Below, one piece after another: positions 41,664 through 49,768 of a stretch of 64,000 nucleotides of DNA. The first letter of the stretch is position 1, and every line of letters begins with the position of its first letter. Under the pieces are notes generated by a model. It searched no databases and had not been told where the DNA came from. It saw nothing but the letters and a program-made list of their open reading frames with translations. Source of the DNA: CAZQRP01 sp964596125 (GTDB taxonomy: Bacteria; Chloroflexota; Dehalococcoidia; GIF9; UBA5629); the NCBI GenBank assembly GCA_964596125.1, contig CAZQRP010000001.1, positions 1 to 64,000 of the forward strand, given 5' to 3'. The translations under genes and the position numbers were made by a program.

Positions 41664-44372
41664 ATGAGTAGCATAAATTCAGAGCAAATTAAAATTCTTT
41701 TTGGCCTTTCTACTGTCGAGGGCATTAAACAGTTCTTATCTCATATTGACGCGAATTCTAATAAATGGAAGTGGTTTCCCCTTGGAGGGCGTGAGAACAA
41801 TTCTGGAAGCGTAAATTTAGCAATGGATCCTGGACAGGCTTTAGTTGAGAGAATTACCAATGCAATGGATGCTCATATAGAACTCCAATATGAACTTGCT
41901 GGTTGCCCAACCAATCTCAATTCACCAAGGGAAGCAGTACAGCAGCTTTGGAACCTCGAAAGTTCGCGCCTTACACGTGAGTCTACCGCGATGACAAGAT
42001 TCATTGAGGAAATGGCTCCTAAAAGTCTTGTTAGAGTGGTAGGCTCAACACGTAGAGGACACTCTTCAGTAATCATACAAGATTCAGGTATCGGGCAACA
42101 CCCGGATGATCTACCTAAAACCATTTTAGGGCTCCAAGAATCAAATAAAAATGATAAACGGTATCTGATGGGAGCTTTTGGCCAGGGCGGATCATCGACA
42201 TTTGCTTATTGTCCATACTCACTTATCATTTCTCGAAGACATCCAAGTTGCCTTGACGGCAAGAATGATCTCATTGGTTGGACTATAGTGAGACAATTCG
42301 ACGATGATTCTTGGAAGACATTTCGCTATGAGTATCTCGTGGGTTCAGATGGTTTAATACCTAGAATAGAGCCGGCTGTCATCGAATCCCTGGGAATCCA
42401 ATTTGAATATGGCACAAAAGTGATACATTACGCATATGAATTGGGCAGGTTAAATTCGAGGTGGAGCTTGGTTGGATTGAGATTTTTCGATAACCTTCTT
42501 TTTGATCCTGTATTGCCCTATCGCATCGAAGACCATCGGCTATCGCCACCTTTCAACCGCAATCTTCATGGAGGACGTAATCGCTTGGAGCAACTTGAAG
42601 CTTATAAGCGACCTCATGCACAAACATTCGAAGCAGATCTGTCACGATGGGGTGCAGAGGGCACAGCTCATATTCGTTATTGGGTCTTTCGCCCAGGTGT
42701 AACCAGCCAAGGAAGTGAAGATGATGCTAGTGTTAAGCTTGATTCCTATTTAGATTACGATCATTCCCCTAGAACTATTTTATTTACACTAAATGGCCAA
42801 AGACATCATACTAGGGAGAAGAGTTTGATACGCGAGGCTCGCCTTGGAGCACTAGCTGATTATCTGTTAGTACATGTTGATTGTGATGATCTGAGCCTTA
42901 GACTAAAGAAAGAGATATTCACTGCCACACGAGCGGGAGCAACGATAGGCGAAAGAAGAGAAGACTTAATTATCAATGCGATCAGGGAAGCATTAGCTGA
43001 TTCCTGGTTAAAACAAAAACTTGACGAAATCCTGCGACGGCGTGAGGCTTTGATGACAAACGAAAGCACACGTCGTGTAAATCAGATGTTGAATCGTTTG
43101 ATAACTGTTTACAAGCAAGAACGTTCACCTGGTGGCCACAAGGGTAGTGGACATGAAGGTGGGGGGCGGGATGATACAGAAAGAAAGGTACATGATCCTC
43201 CTCAGGCATTGAAGTTTGCTGACCATCGTCGTCTAGAATTAGTAAGTGGAGATCATACAACAATCTATTTGATTACCGATGGCCCGGATGATCTTCTATA
43301 TCGACGGCGACGACGTGCAAGTTTGACGTTCACAATAGAAGGAGATAATGTTGCAAGTTTTTACGTAAACGAAAGTCAGGTAAGCGGTGGTAGAATCCCT
43401 GTTCATGTTACCGTCCCTAGTACAGTTGAGTCGGGACAAGCCGGTAAGGTAGTGGCATCTCTCGAAATTGTGCCAGACGTTTTATTAACAGATATACGCG
43501 AAATAAAAATTGTACCCCCTCCACCTACTTATGTTGGAATTGAACCTCCGACAAAGTTTGAATTTGCCAAGAATACAACTATGACCGTCGAGTTAGGCAG
43601 ACGGTCGGTAACCGACGTCCATACCGACGCAAGAAATGATCTTGTGACTCGCGCCATTCAACCTGCTCGCATACAAGTTATTGCCGACATTCCAGAAGTT
43701 TTCGTTTCAGTACGCGGACCTAGAGATGGCATTATTCATCTAGAAGTGCATGCAACATCTGAAGCTCAAGCTGATACAGAAGGGTTTCTCAAAGCAACTT
43801 TGACTCTTTTTGATGGAACAGAGTTCAGCACAACTAGACTGATTAAATTAATCGCGCCTAAGTTACACACTCCCAGTCCTGGGAATCAAACATCTCCGGC
43901 ACCAGCCTATCAGTTAAAACGTGTTTGGCAGATGGTGCCAGAAGAAGCTACAGATGACATCTCTTGGAGCGAGGTAAATTATAACGCTGAGAGAGTGGGG
44001 CATTGGGAACCCAATGCTGATGAATTATGGTTATATGTAAATATGGATGAGCGTCAATTTCAGCCAGAGAGGCTTCGCTGGGGAAGACGCTTTGGAGAAG
44101 GCACTTCAGAGCGTTTGGTAGATCGCTATATCGCTTATCTAGCATTCCACTTATTCCAATTGTATGACCATTCGCAAAAAGCTGTACCAACCATCCAAGA
44201 AGATACAGGCAATGGAAATGGTAGTGATAGAAGTGGTGTTCAATCTGAAGTCTACGATCCTGAATCCCCGTTTGTTAGCCAAGAACTGCGACGAGTAGTT
44301 GGTACTTTAATCCAAACACTCAGATCAGAAGCAGAACTAGCTCGTCTTCAAGAGACGACAGGTGATACTTAG
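41664..44372 (+). CDS. GHKL (Hsp90/MutL/MORC-like) ATPase with beta-rich C-terminal region
   Basis: 902 residues. GHKL ATP-binding motifs are in order: N box ALVERITNAMDAHIE (about 59-73), G1 DSGIGQHPDDLPKTI (about 140-154), G2 MGAFGQGGSST (about 169-179). A second domain to about 430 (RLKKEIFTATRAGATIGERRED) resembles an S5-like transducer region. After a charged linker (GGHKGSGHEGGGRDDTE) comes a beta-rich region (about 520-750) that looks Ig-like, then a helical tail. The ATG at 41664 has GGAGG seven bases upstream; the longer frame from 41625 lacks one. MutL/MORC-type GHKL ATPases are known in restriction-modification loci, and a methyltransferase lies just downstream. No nuclease domain is recognised. 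Confidence 0.75.
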   Translation: MSSINSEQIKILFGLSTVEGIKQFLSHIDANSNKWKWFPLGGRENNSGSVNLAMDPGQALVERITNAMDAHIELQYELAGCPTNLNSPREAVQQLWNLESSRLTRESTAMTRFIEEMAPKSLVRVVGSTRRGHSSVIIQDSGIGQHPDDLPKTILGLQESNKNDKRYLMGAFGQGGSSTFAYCPYSLIISRRHPSCLDGKNDLIGWTIVRQFDDDSWKTFRYEYLVGSDGLIPRIEPAVIESLGIQFEYGTKVIHYAYELGRLNSRWSLVGLRFFDNLLFDPVLPYRIEDHRLSPPFNRNLHGGRNRLEQLEAYKRPHAQTFEADLSRWGAEGTAHIRYWVFRPGVTSQGSEDDASVKLDSYLDYDHSPRTILFTLNGQRHHTREKSLIREARLGALADYLLVHVDCDDLSLRLKKEIFTATRAGATIGERREDLIINAIREALADSWLKQKLDEILRRREALMTNESTRRVNQMLNRLITVYKQERSPGGHKGSGHEGGGRDDTERKVHDPPQALKFADHRRLELVSGDHTTIYLITDGPDDLLYRRRRRASLTFTIEGDNVASFYVNESQVSGGRIPVHVTVPSTVESGQAGKVVASLEIVPDVLLTDIREIKIVPPPPTYVGIEPPTKFEFAKNTTMTVELGRRSVTDVHTDARNDLVTRAIQPARIQVIADIPEVFVSVRGPRDGIIHLEVHATSEAQADTEGFLKATLTLFDGTEFSTTRLIKLIAPKLHTPSPGNQTSPAPAYQLKRVWQMVPEEATDDISWSEVNYNAERVGHWEPNADELWLYVNMDERQFQPERLRWGRRFGEGTSERLVDRYIAYLAFHLFQLYDHSQKAVPTIQEDTGNGNGSDRSGVQSEVYDPESPFVSQELRRVVGTLIQTLRSEAELARLQETTGDT

Positions 44373-44374
44373 AA

Positions 44375-45379
44375 TTAGCTCGGGACCTTGATCAATAGTT
44401 CTGGCCTAAAACGAACTTCTGAGTTGTCCACATAATTTACATCTTGTTCGATCGAAAGCCATTTTCTTCTTAATTCTTGAGCCGCTGATCCTGTAGTATT
44501 GCTACCTGCAAATGGGTCTAAGACCAAATCATTTTTATCGGTTAAAAATTTGATGAAAAACTTTGCCAATTCGGTCTGCATTCGTGCTGGATGCGGAGAT
44601 ATATTTTTTTGGCGACAATATATTTGATAGGGATCATTAGTTCTTGTATTCGATATTGGGAGTACATCTATCAGTTCGGAGGAATTTTGAGATGGTACTA
44701 ATACGTTGGGAGGAATTGCCCCTCCATTATCTGATAAAAAGGACTCCTTTCCGATATGATGTCCCGATGGTCTAGGCCCAGCATTGTATGTGCCTTTTCG
44801 AAGAAGCTCTTTCATACTTTTACTGTATTCAGTCAATACGTTACGATTATTCGCCTTAGGCCTTTCAGACAGTGACATCCACCATACCCTAGTAAAAGAA
44901 TCTTTCACACGGATGCGTTCGACTGTCACCCATTGAGCCGGTGTCGGCAAACGTGCCGGGTTATAACAAATAAACTCCTGGCATAGATTAAGTTCAGCTG
45001 CTTCTAGAAAAGCCATCAATGCTTTAAGTGGCAGGGTCGACATTACGGGTTTTCCAACTTCCCATGCATTACCAAGTTCTAAAACTATAGACCCATCCGC
45101 AACCAAATAATCGCTAAATAATTGCGCTAGATTTTTTAACCAATTCAGGTATTCTTCGCCTGTCCGATTGCCATATTTCTTCTTTCGATTCAGAGGAAAT
45201 GGCGGAGATGTCAAAATCAGCTGTACTCTACCTTTACGGCGAGTTACTGGATAGCTTTTTAAGACATCCTCGCAGTCTCCTTGGTACATTACACCCCAAG
45301 AAGTTCTATATACAGGTTTTATCCATTGTTTTATCTTACGTTCTAGTATGCTTATATCTCTATCTTGAGTAATTACCAT
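44375..45379 (-). CDS. site-specific DNA methyltransferase (SPPF type, probably m4C or m6A)
   Basis: 334 residues. Catalytic motif IV is VQLILTSPPFPLN (about 52-64) and the AdoMet motif I LVLDPFAGSNTTGSA (about 285-299) is C-terminal to it, the permuted beta-class order. TSPPF is commoner in N4-cytosine enzymes, but m6A cannot be excluded. Between them lies a target-recognition region (ARLPTPAQWVTVERIRVKDS). ATG with aggaat upstream; 12 bp after the RHH gene. It ends 2 bp from the GHKL stop, tail to tail. It probably protects host DNA against whatever the island encodes. Confidence 0.87.
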   Translation of the reverse strand: MVITQDRDISILERKIKQWIKPVYRTSWGVMYQGDCEDVLKSYPVTRRKGRVQLILTSPPFPLNRKKKYGNRTGEEYLNWLKNLAQLFSDYLVADGSIVLELGNAWEVGKPVMSTLPLKALMAFLEAAELNLCQEFICYNPARLPTPAQWVTVERIRVKDSFTRVWWMSLSERPKANNRNVLTEYSKSMKELLRKGTYNAGPRPSGHHIGKESFLSDNGGAIPPNVLVPSQNSSELIDVLPISNTRTNDPYQIYCRQKNISPHPARMQTELAKFFIKFLTDKNDLVLDPFAGSNTTGSAAQELRRKWLSIEQDVNYVDNSEVRFRPELLIKVPS

Positions 45380-45391
45380 ATTACATTCCTG

Positions 45392-45574
45392 TTAAAGGTC
45401 TAGACGAAGTTGTTTTTGACGGAGATCCTCAATAAGACGGTCTACAGCATATCGTACTAAGAAAGCCGGTGTTGTGTGGTTGCGATCAGCAATCGCCTGT
45501 AATGACTCACGCTGTCCTTTACCTAGAGTGACCGTAATACGGGGGGGTTTTTCTACTGATGCTTTTTTCACCAT
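45392..45574 (-). CDS. small ribbon-helix-helix (CopG-like) protein
   Basis: 60 residues: basic N-terminus, then PPRITVTLGKGQRESLQAIA (beta strand and helix A) and TTPAFLVRYAVDRLIEDLRQ (helix B), the RHH dimer layout. It precedes the methyltransferase on the same strand and should regulate it or act as an antitoxin-like DNA binder. It resembles the small CopG proteins that accompany methyltransferase or toxin genes. Start ATG with GGTG five bases upstream. Confidence 0.75.
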   Translation of the reverse strand: MVKKASVEKPPRITVTLGKGQRESLQAIADRNHTTPAFLVRYAVDRLIEDLRQKQLRLDL

Positions 45575-45593
45575 TATTCACCAATATAACATC

Positions 45594-45622
45594 ATTTTGA
45601 CTTAATAAATTACAAATGTCAA
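45594..45622 (-). promoter_or_regulatory. promoter of the RHH-methyltransferase operon
   Basis: TTGACA (45622-45617), 17-nt spacer, CAAAAT (45599-45594) on the minus strand, leader of only about 15 nt. Confidence 0.5.
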
Positions 45623-45964
45623 ATTTCTTATATATTTAAGACAAAGGTTCCCTATAAAACCTCAAACTATCCTAAGAATTTACTGACCTAGTATACCTCT
45701 GCACCATCTACGGAGATTCCCATCTGCCTAAATATTTAATGATCATAGTATTTACTACAGCCTTAAGCAATAGATAGGAAAGATTGTCTGGAGGTATGTG
45801 AATTATATGTTAGTTTGTAGCAGTTCAAACTGTATAGGATGTCCTGAACAGGATACATGTTAAAAGTGGTAATACTAGGCATACCGGAAAATGATGCCGC
45901 ATATCGTGTTTATGAATAATTTGAGAAGTAAGCTGGAGCATTTGTAATGGGGGAAAATAGAAAA

Positions 45965-46006
45965 GAGAGGCATTGCCGTGGGACAAATCCCACAGATTGG
46001 CCTCTC
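45965..46006. other. long interrupted stem-loop
   Basis: GAGAGGC (45965-45971) pairs with GCCTCTC (46000-46006) and GTGGGA (45978-45983) with TCCCAC (45988-45993), around a CAAA loop and a 6x6 internal loop. No T-tract follows, so it may be an element end, a small RNA or a terminator. Confidence 0.5.
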
Positions 46007-46231
46007 ATCGTGATTCTGGTGTAAGATTACCACATACTGAACCGTCTGCCAAATGGGAAGAACAGGATGGATAGATCAGCAGCGGTTAAACTTATCTTGT
46101 ACATCTTTGAGAATTCCTTTGATAAGAGGCGCTATATTACCCCAAATACAGAGACCATTTTTTCAGTAGACTGAAAATTAATAATTTCTTATTTGAAATC
46201 ACTATGTAGTAAAGCCTCCTATGATTTTTAT

Positions 46232-46497
46232 CAACCTGCTCAGCAAAGAAGATTGTTCACTGTATCGAAGCGCTTTTTAAGCTGGCAGATGCCATCGAAA
46301 AACGTATTAAAACCGCTCAATCACGTGCAGACAAGCTTACCCGGTCTATCCTGGCTAAGGCATTCCACGGCGAGCTTGTTCCCACCGAAGCAGAGTTAGC
46401 CTGCCAAGAAGGGCACTCTTACGAGACCGTCTCAGTTTTGCTTGGGAAAGTCAAGGCGCAGAAGGCAGAAAGGATATCAAAGAGCAAAACGACATAA
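46232..46497 (+). pseudogene. hsdS: type I restriction specificity subunit (hsdS), C-terminal remnant with frameshift
   Basis: The first frame reads QPAQQRR, like the AEQRRIV segment before the last HsdS helix; then the frame shifts near 46250 and continues IEALFKLADAIEKRIKTAQS, RADKLTRSILAKAFHGELVP and TEAELACQEGHSYETVSVLL to a TAA at 46495-46497. These are the conserved C-terminal coiled coil and tail of HsdS proteins. Nothing of the two target-recognition domains, hsdM or hsdR remains nearby. A relic of a type I restriction system. Confidence 0.85.
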
Positions 46498-46646
46498 CCT
46501 GGCTTCCTGAACCTGGCATATTATTTTCCGTTATTACTCTGCATTCTCTTATATAGCTGTTTGTTTAATCATATGACTTGACATCAACATTCAACGAAGT
46601 TATATTAAAGGTGTAATAGTTTCCATGTAGTGGAGGGAAATACACT

Positions 46647-47486
46647 TTGAATAAGACAACAACTACAACAACAACAACTCGGGGCATATCTGAGAAAAAT
46701 AGAAAATTGCTTATTACCCTTCATCGAGGTGTCACCGGTCCTTTTACACCATATGACGCTGCAAAGGTATTTGGGTATGACATTCCCCGGACTCATAGAT
46801 TCCTTGCTTATCTTGCAGATGCTGGTTGGTTGGTACGCATTAGGAGAGGGCTTTACGCAACTGTGCCGCTCGATGTCGCCGAACCATCTACTTGGAGGGA
46901 AGATCCATGGATTGTCGCAGCTAATGTATTCGTCCCATTTTATATAGGTGGCTGGTCCGCCTGTGAGCACTGGGGACTCACCGATCAAATTTTTAAAGAG
47001 ACTGTGGTCATATCTGGCAAGATCGTCAGACAACGGCATGTGGAAATTCAAGGTATACCTTTCTACGTGAAAGTTATCGATCCTGATAAAATCTTTGGAA
47101 CTGAGGTTGTATGGCGTGGGCGGACACGTGTGTTTGTGTCTGATCCAACAAGAACTCTTGTCGATGTGTTGGATGCCCCCAAGATTGCCGGAGGTGTTCG
47201 TCATGTTAATGATATCCTCAAAGTCTATCTATCTCATGAACGGCGCAACGATTCATTGCTTCTCGATTATATAATAAAACTAGGCAATCGTACGGTTTTC
47301 AAGCGTCTTGGTTACTTACTTGAAATAACAGATGCAAAAGAGGAAACTCTTATTGAAGCGAGTTATAAAGGTAAAAGTTCGGGCATCTCATTATTGGATC
47401 CGAGTGCACCACGAAAAGGCTCATTTATACGAAGGTGGAATCTACGCCTTAACGTGACTTTAAATTCAAATGAGTCGGTATCATGA
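46647..47486 (+). CDS. abiEi: AbiEi-like antitoxin
   Basis: 279 residues; type IV antitoxin and transcriptional regulator of the AbiE system. An unusual threonine run (residues 4-12, ACA/ACT codons) precedes the winged HTH (about 17-72: LLITLHRGVTGPFTPYDAAKV, LADAGWLVRIRRGLYATVPL). The core has IGGWSACEHWGLTDQ and FVSDPTRTLVDVLD, typical of AbiEi proteins. Start is TTG with gtggaggg upstream. It ends in a 4-nt overlap (ATGA) with the toxin gene. Confidence 0.85.
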   Translation: MNKTTTTTTTTRGISEKNRKLLITLHRGVTGPFTPYDAAKVFGYDIPRTHRFLAYLADAGWLVRIRRGLYATVPLDVAEPSTWREDPWIVAANVFVPFYIGGWSACEHWGLTDQIFKETVVISGKIVRQRHVEIQGIPFYVKVIDPDKIFGTEVVWRGRTRVFVSDPTRTLVDVLDAPKIAGGVRHVNDILKVYLSHERRNDSLLLDYIIKLGNRTVFKRLGYLLEITDAKEETLIEASYKGKSSGISLLDPSAPRKGSFIRRWNLRLNVTLNSNESVS

Positions 47487-48865
47487 TAAGCCGGTCTGAA
47501 CTTAACGAACGGGTGAATGAATGGGGGCTGAGAGAAGATGTTGTAGAAAAAGACTATGTGATCGGGTGGTTTCTGTGGGGTATAGGCTCGAATTCGAGAC
47601 TTTCTTCCTCATGGGCTTTCAAAGGTGGCACATGCCTCAAAAAGTGCTACCTTGAGACCTATCGCTTTTCCGAAGATCTCGATTTTACTGTATTACCTGG
47701 CGGGCCCTTGAAACCTGACGAGATAGCTCCTCTACTCCACGAGATTTTCGGCCGTATTTATGAACATTCCGGCATTGATTTCAGAGAAAAACCGCCGTTT
47801 ATTAAAATGCGGCCAAATGGCAAGTCTGTTGAAGGCAGGATTTATTACCGCGGGCCCAGAAACGCACCTGTCCATGCAAGCGTTAAACTCGATCTTACGG
47901 AGGCAGAGCAGGTTGTCCGTCCCACCGTACTAAGAGAGATATTCCACCCCTACCCTGATCAACTTCCATCCCCTATGACTGTGAGGTGCTATGGCTTTGA
48001 GGAATTATTCGCTGAGAAGCTCAGAGCCATGGGAGAGCGTTCCCGCCCCCGTGACCTGTATGATATTATTAACCTTTTTCGCCGCCAGGAATTTCGCCCT
48101 TATGCTGAATTAGTACATTCCATATATGTTCAAAAATGTGAATCAAAAGGTGTAGAAGTCTTTACATTTGACTCACTGGAAAATTCTCCATATCGGGATG
48201 AGCTTGAGATAGAATGGGCCAACATGCTTGGCCACCAGCTGCCAGTATTGCCGCCGTTTATAGACTATTGGCAGGAACTTTCACATCTATTTAATTGGCT
48301 TGAAAGTAGGCTCATTCCTGAAGAGCTACCACCGATTCCCTTTGCTGCAAGTGAAGAGCCCGAATGGACACCGCCTTCTACAGTATGGGTTTGGGGGCAG
48401 AAAGTACCACTTGAGCCTGTTCGTTTTGCAGCAGCAAATCATCTATGTGTTGAATTAGGTTACAACGGCACTAACCGAATAATAGAGCCATACAGTCTAA
48501 GGCGTACAAGAGATGATCATCTATTGCTATATGCTGTGAAAACTGCTACTGGCGAACTGCGTTCCTATAGAGTTGACCGTATTCAAAGTATTAAAGTATC
48601 CAATACAACATTTAATCCAAGGCATCCTATTGAACTCACGTCCGGAGGACCTTTAATTGCTTCACCGCTACAAAAAGCTGTTAGCCTTGGTGCTCGCCGC
48701 AAATCATCTAAAAGTGGAGTTGTTTATATGTTTGAGTGTAGTTTTTGCGGGAAGCAGTTTAAACGGTCGTCTTATAATACCCGTCTTCGTCCTCATAAAG
48801 ATAAAGACGGTCTTTTTGATTGCCCGGGACGTATTGGCTACGAAGTGGATCGATACTACGTCTAA
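47483..48865 (+). CDS. abiEii: AbiEii nucleotidyltransferase toxin fused to WYL-like and zinc-finger-like domains
   Basis: 460 residues, against about 280-300 for usual AbiEii. Residues 1-280 are the nucleotidyltransferase toxin: SWAFKGGTCLKKCY (44-56), RFSEDLDF (61-68, metal site), the FAEKLRAMGER segment (176-186) and RDLYDI (190-195). Residues 311-385 (LEPVRFAAANHLCVELGYNG, IIEPYSLRRT, SYRVDRIQSIKVS) look like a WYL domain. The tail has Cys419, Cys422, His438 and Cys447, a CxxC-H-C zinc-ribbon-like pattern. The toxin motifs are intact. WYL domains sense ligands or nucleic acids in other defence proteins, so a built-in sensor is plausible. Confidence 0.82.
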   Translation: MISRSELNERVNEWGLREDVVEKDYVIGWFLWGIGSNSRLSSSWAFKGGTCLKKCYLETYRFSEDLDFTVLPGGPLKPDEIAPLLHEIFGRIYEHSGIDFREKPPFIKMRPNGKSVEGRIYYRGPRNAPVHASVKLDLTEAEQVVRPTVLREIFHPYPDQLPSPMTVRCYGFEELFAEKLRAMGERSRPRDLYDIINLFRRQEFRPYAELVHSIYVQKCESKGVEVFTFDSLENSPYRDELEIEWANMLGHQLPVLPPFIDYWQELSHLFNWLESRLIPEELPPIPFAASEEPEWTPPSTVWVWGQKVPLEPVRFAAANHLCVELGYNGTNRIIEPYSLRRTRDDHLLLYAVKTATGELRSYRVDRIQSIKVSNTTFNPRHPIELTSGGPLIASPLQKAVSLGARRKSSKSGVVYMFECSFCGKQFKRSSYNTRLRPHKDKDGLFDCPGRIGYEVDRYYV

Positions 48866-48979
48866 ACATTGTCGTTGTTCTTGCATAATAGAAAAGTCAC
48901 TATAGTGATCTCTCCAGTTACACTAGACCAATAATTACCATTTCCTACGTAGTGCCACCGGATTTCATGTCCTTTTTGC

Positions 48980-49026
48980 GACTCTTAATCAGCCGGTTGG
49001 AGGTCCGGATCCTCCGCGGCTCACCA
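48980..49026 (+). repeat. degenerate copy of the tRNA-Lys 3' part (attR-like)
   Basis: 47 nt from the anticodon loop to CCA, 41 of 47 identical to 40551-40597 and ungapped. The T stem still pairs (GGAGG/CCTCC) through changed bases, but the T loop TCCGGAT has lost the invariant TTC. The 5' half of the tRNA is missing, so it is not a functional tRNA. It looks like the displaced 3' end of the original target. Confidence 0.8.
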
Positions 49027-49104
49027 TTTGACTATACTCAGAAATGGTGCTTCTTTCCTCCTATGCTCCGGTCTGTCCGCCCTTCTCGCGCTGTGATTTC
49101 CGGT

Positions 49105-49490
49105 CGATAGTCTATGCTCAAAAAGGGGAGTAAAAAGACCATACTTTTCCCAAAGCCATTTTGTCTCATTACGATATTGATCAGGCTGACTCTCCCGGTT
49201 TACTCAGGGGGATTCCCGGCTATATACTCAAACTCACCTTGAAAGAGCGGGGCGAAGGCATTTTTTATTATACGGGACCATATACCGTTACTATGGCTAT
49301 TTTCTCGCTCCGGCATTCTATCATATAATGCTTCGAGTGTTTCTAAATCTTTGCTGGTCGAGTTCCTCGACAGGTGGGAATCGCGCCAACAAGGACTGTT
49401 TAAACTGCGCTGCTGAACGGTTTATTTCCTCACGTAGATTTGCCAGGTCATAATATACCACTCTAAGACCAATGACCTGGGAACGGCTAC
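49105..49490 (-). pseudogene. Eco57I-like restriction/modification methylase, internal fragment with frameshifts
   Basis: Three pieces in different minus-strand frames join to a recognisable protein: VVYYDLANLREEINRSAAQF, then GIWSRIIKNAFAPLFQGEFE leading to YIAGNPP, then QPDQYRNETKWLWEKYGLF. NAFAPLF followed by GNPPW and WEKYGLF is typical of large N6-adenine methylases of combined restriction-modification enzymes; here the W after NPP is gone and a stop follows. At least two frameshifts. It lies outside the tRNA repeat, so it belongs to an older insertion. Confidence 0.75.
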
Positions 49491-49499
49491 ATTTAATCC

Positions 49500-49708
49500 T
49501 TCAATCGGAAGTTGAGAGATGAGCTGTTGAATCAGGAAGTGTTTACCACTTTAACTGAAGCAAAGGTATTGATTGAGCAGTTAAGGGGAAGTACAATCAG
49601 GTACGTCATCATAGCTCGTCAGGCTACAAGCCACCTGCTCTTGAGGATCATGTGGATTTTGTCACCAACATTGACAGCTATATAAGGGGGGATATAAACT
49701 CAACATAA
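49500..49708 (+). pseudogene. IS3-family transposase C-terminal remnant
   Basis: FNRKLRDELLNQEVFTTLTE and AKVLIEQLRG are followed, one frame over, by KYNQVRHHSSSGYKPPAL and a TAA stop. This is the end of the DDE domain of IS3-group (OrfB) transposases, where the LRDE Glu is the last catalytic residue and HSSLGYKPP the usual tail. The upstream part and terminal repeats are missing and there is a frameshift near 49585, so it is a dead fragment. Confidence 0.85.
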
Positions 49709-49768
49709 TGTGTGAAATTACCATGCTATAGTGACCTTCTAAACTTTAGAATGGGGGCATGAATCTAG

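Larger units (their letters stand above)
45575..46646. other. 1.07-kb spacer inside the island with relics
   Basis: No intact gene. It holds the RHH promoter, a long stem-loop at 45965-46006, and the frameshifted hsdS tail at 46232-46497. A possible 18-codon reading frame at 45807-45863 encodes a Cys-rich peptide (four Cys) behind GGAGG but is too short to call. The rest is AT-rich without visible coding signals, as expected of eroded DNA. Confidence 0.6.
40551..49026. mobile_element. tRNA-Lys-associated accessory (defence) island, no integrase
   Basis: The stretch is bounded on the left by the 3' 47 nt of tRNA-Lys (40551-40597) and on the right by a 47-nt copy (48980-49026) with 41 identities and no gaps. 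Such tRNA 3'-end repeats are the att sites left by tyrosine-recombinase elements. Contents are accessory: HTH protein, GHKL ATPase, DNA methyltransferase, RHH protein, hsdS remnant, AbiE pair. Codon and base use is more AT-rich than the ilv/leu region. No integrase gene or remnant is recognisable, so the element is probably fixed. Confidence 0.65.
48866..49768. other. right margin of the island: att copy and relics
   Basis: No intact gene. In order: the tRNA-Lys 3' copy (48980-49026), a minus-strand restriction-methylase remnant (49105-49490) and an IS3-type transposase tail (49500-49708), all listed separately. An extended -10 (TGCTATAGT, hexamer 49727-49732) may serve the histidine kinase that follows. 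Confidence 0.65.

Noticed and set aside
45807..45863. 18-codon Cys-rich peptide gene behind GGAGG
   Set aside because: Too short and isolated in eroded DNA to support; the Cys pattern may be chance or a fragment of an Fe-S protein.
46605..47204. 199-codon frame opposite abiEi
   Set aside because: Antisense shadow of a gene with clear AbiEi motifs and a proper start site.
48980..49026. Second functional tRNA-Lys
   Set aside because: Only the 3' part from the anticodon loop is present and the T loop has lost conserved bases.
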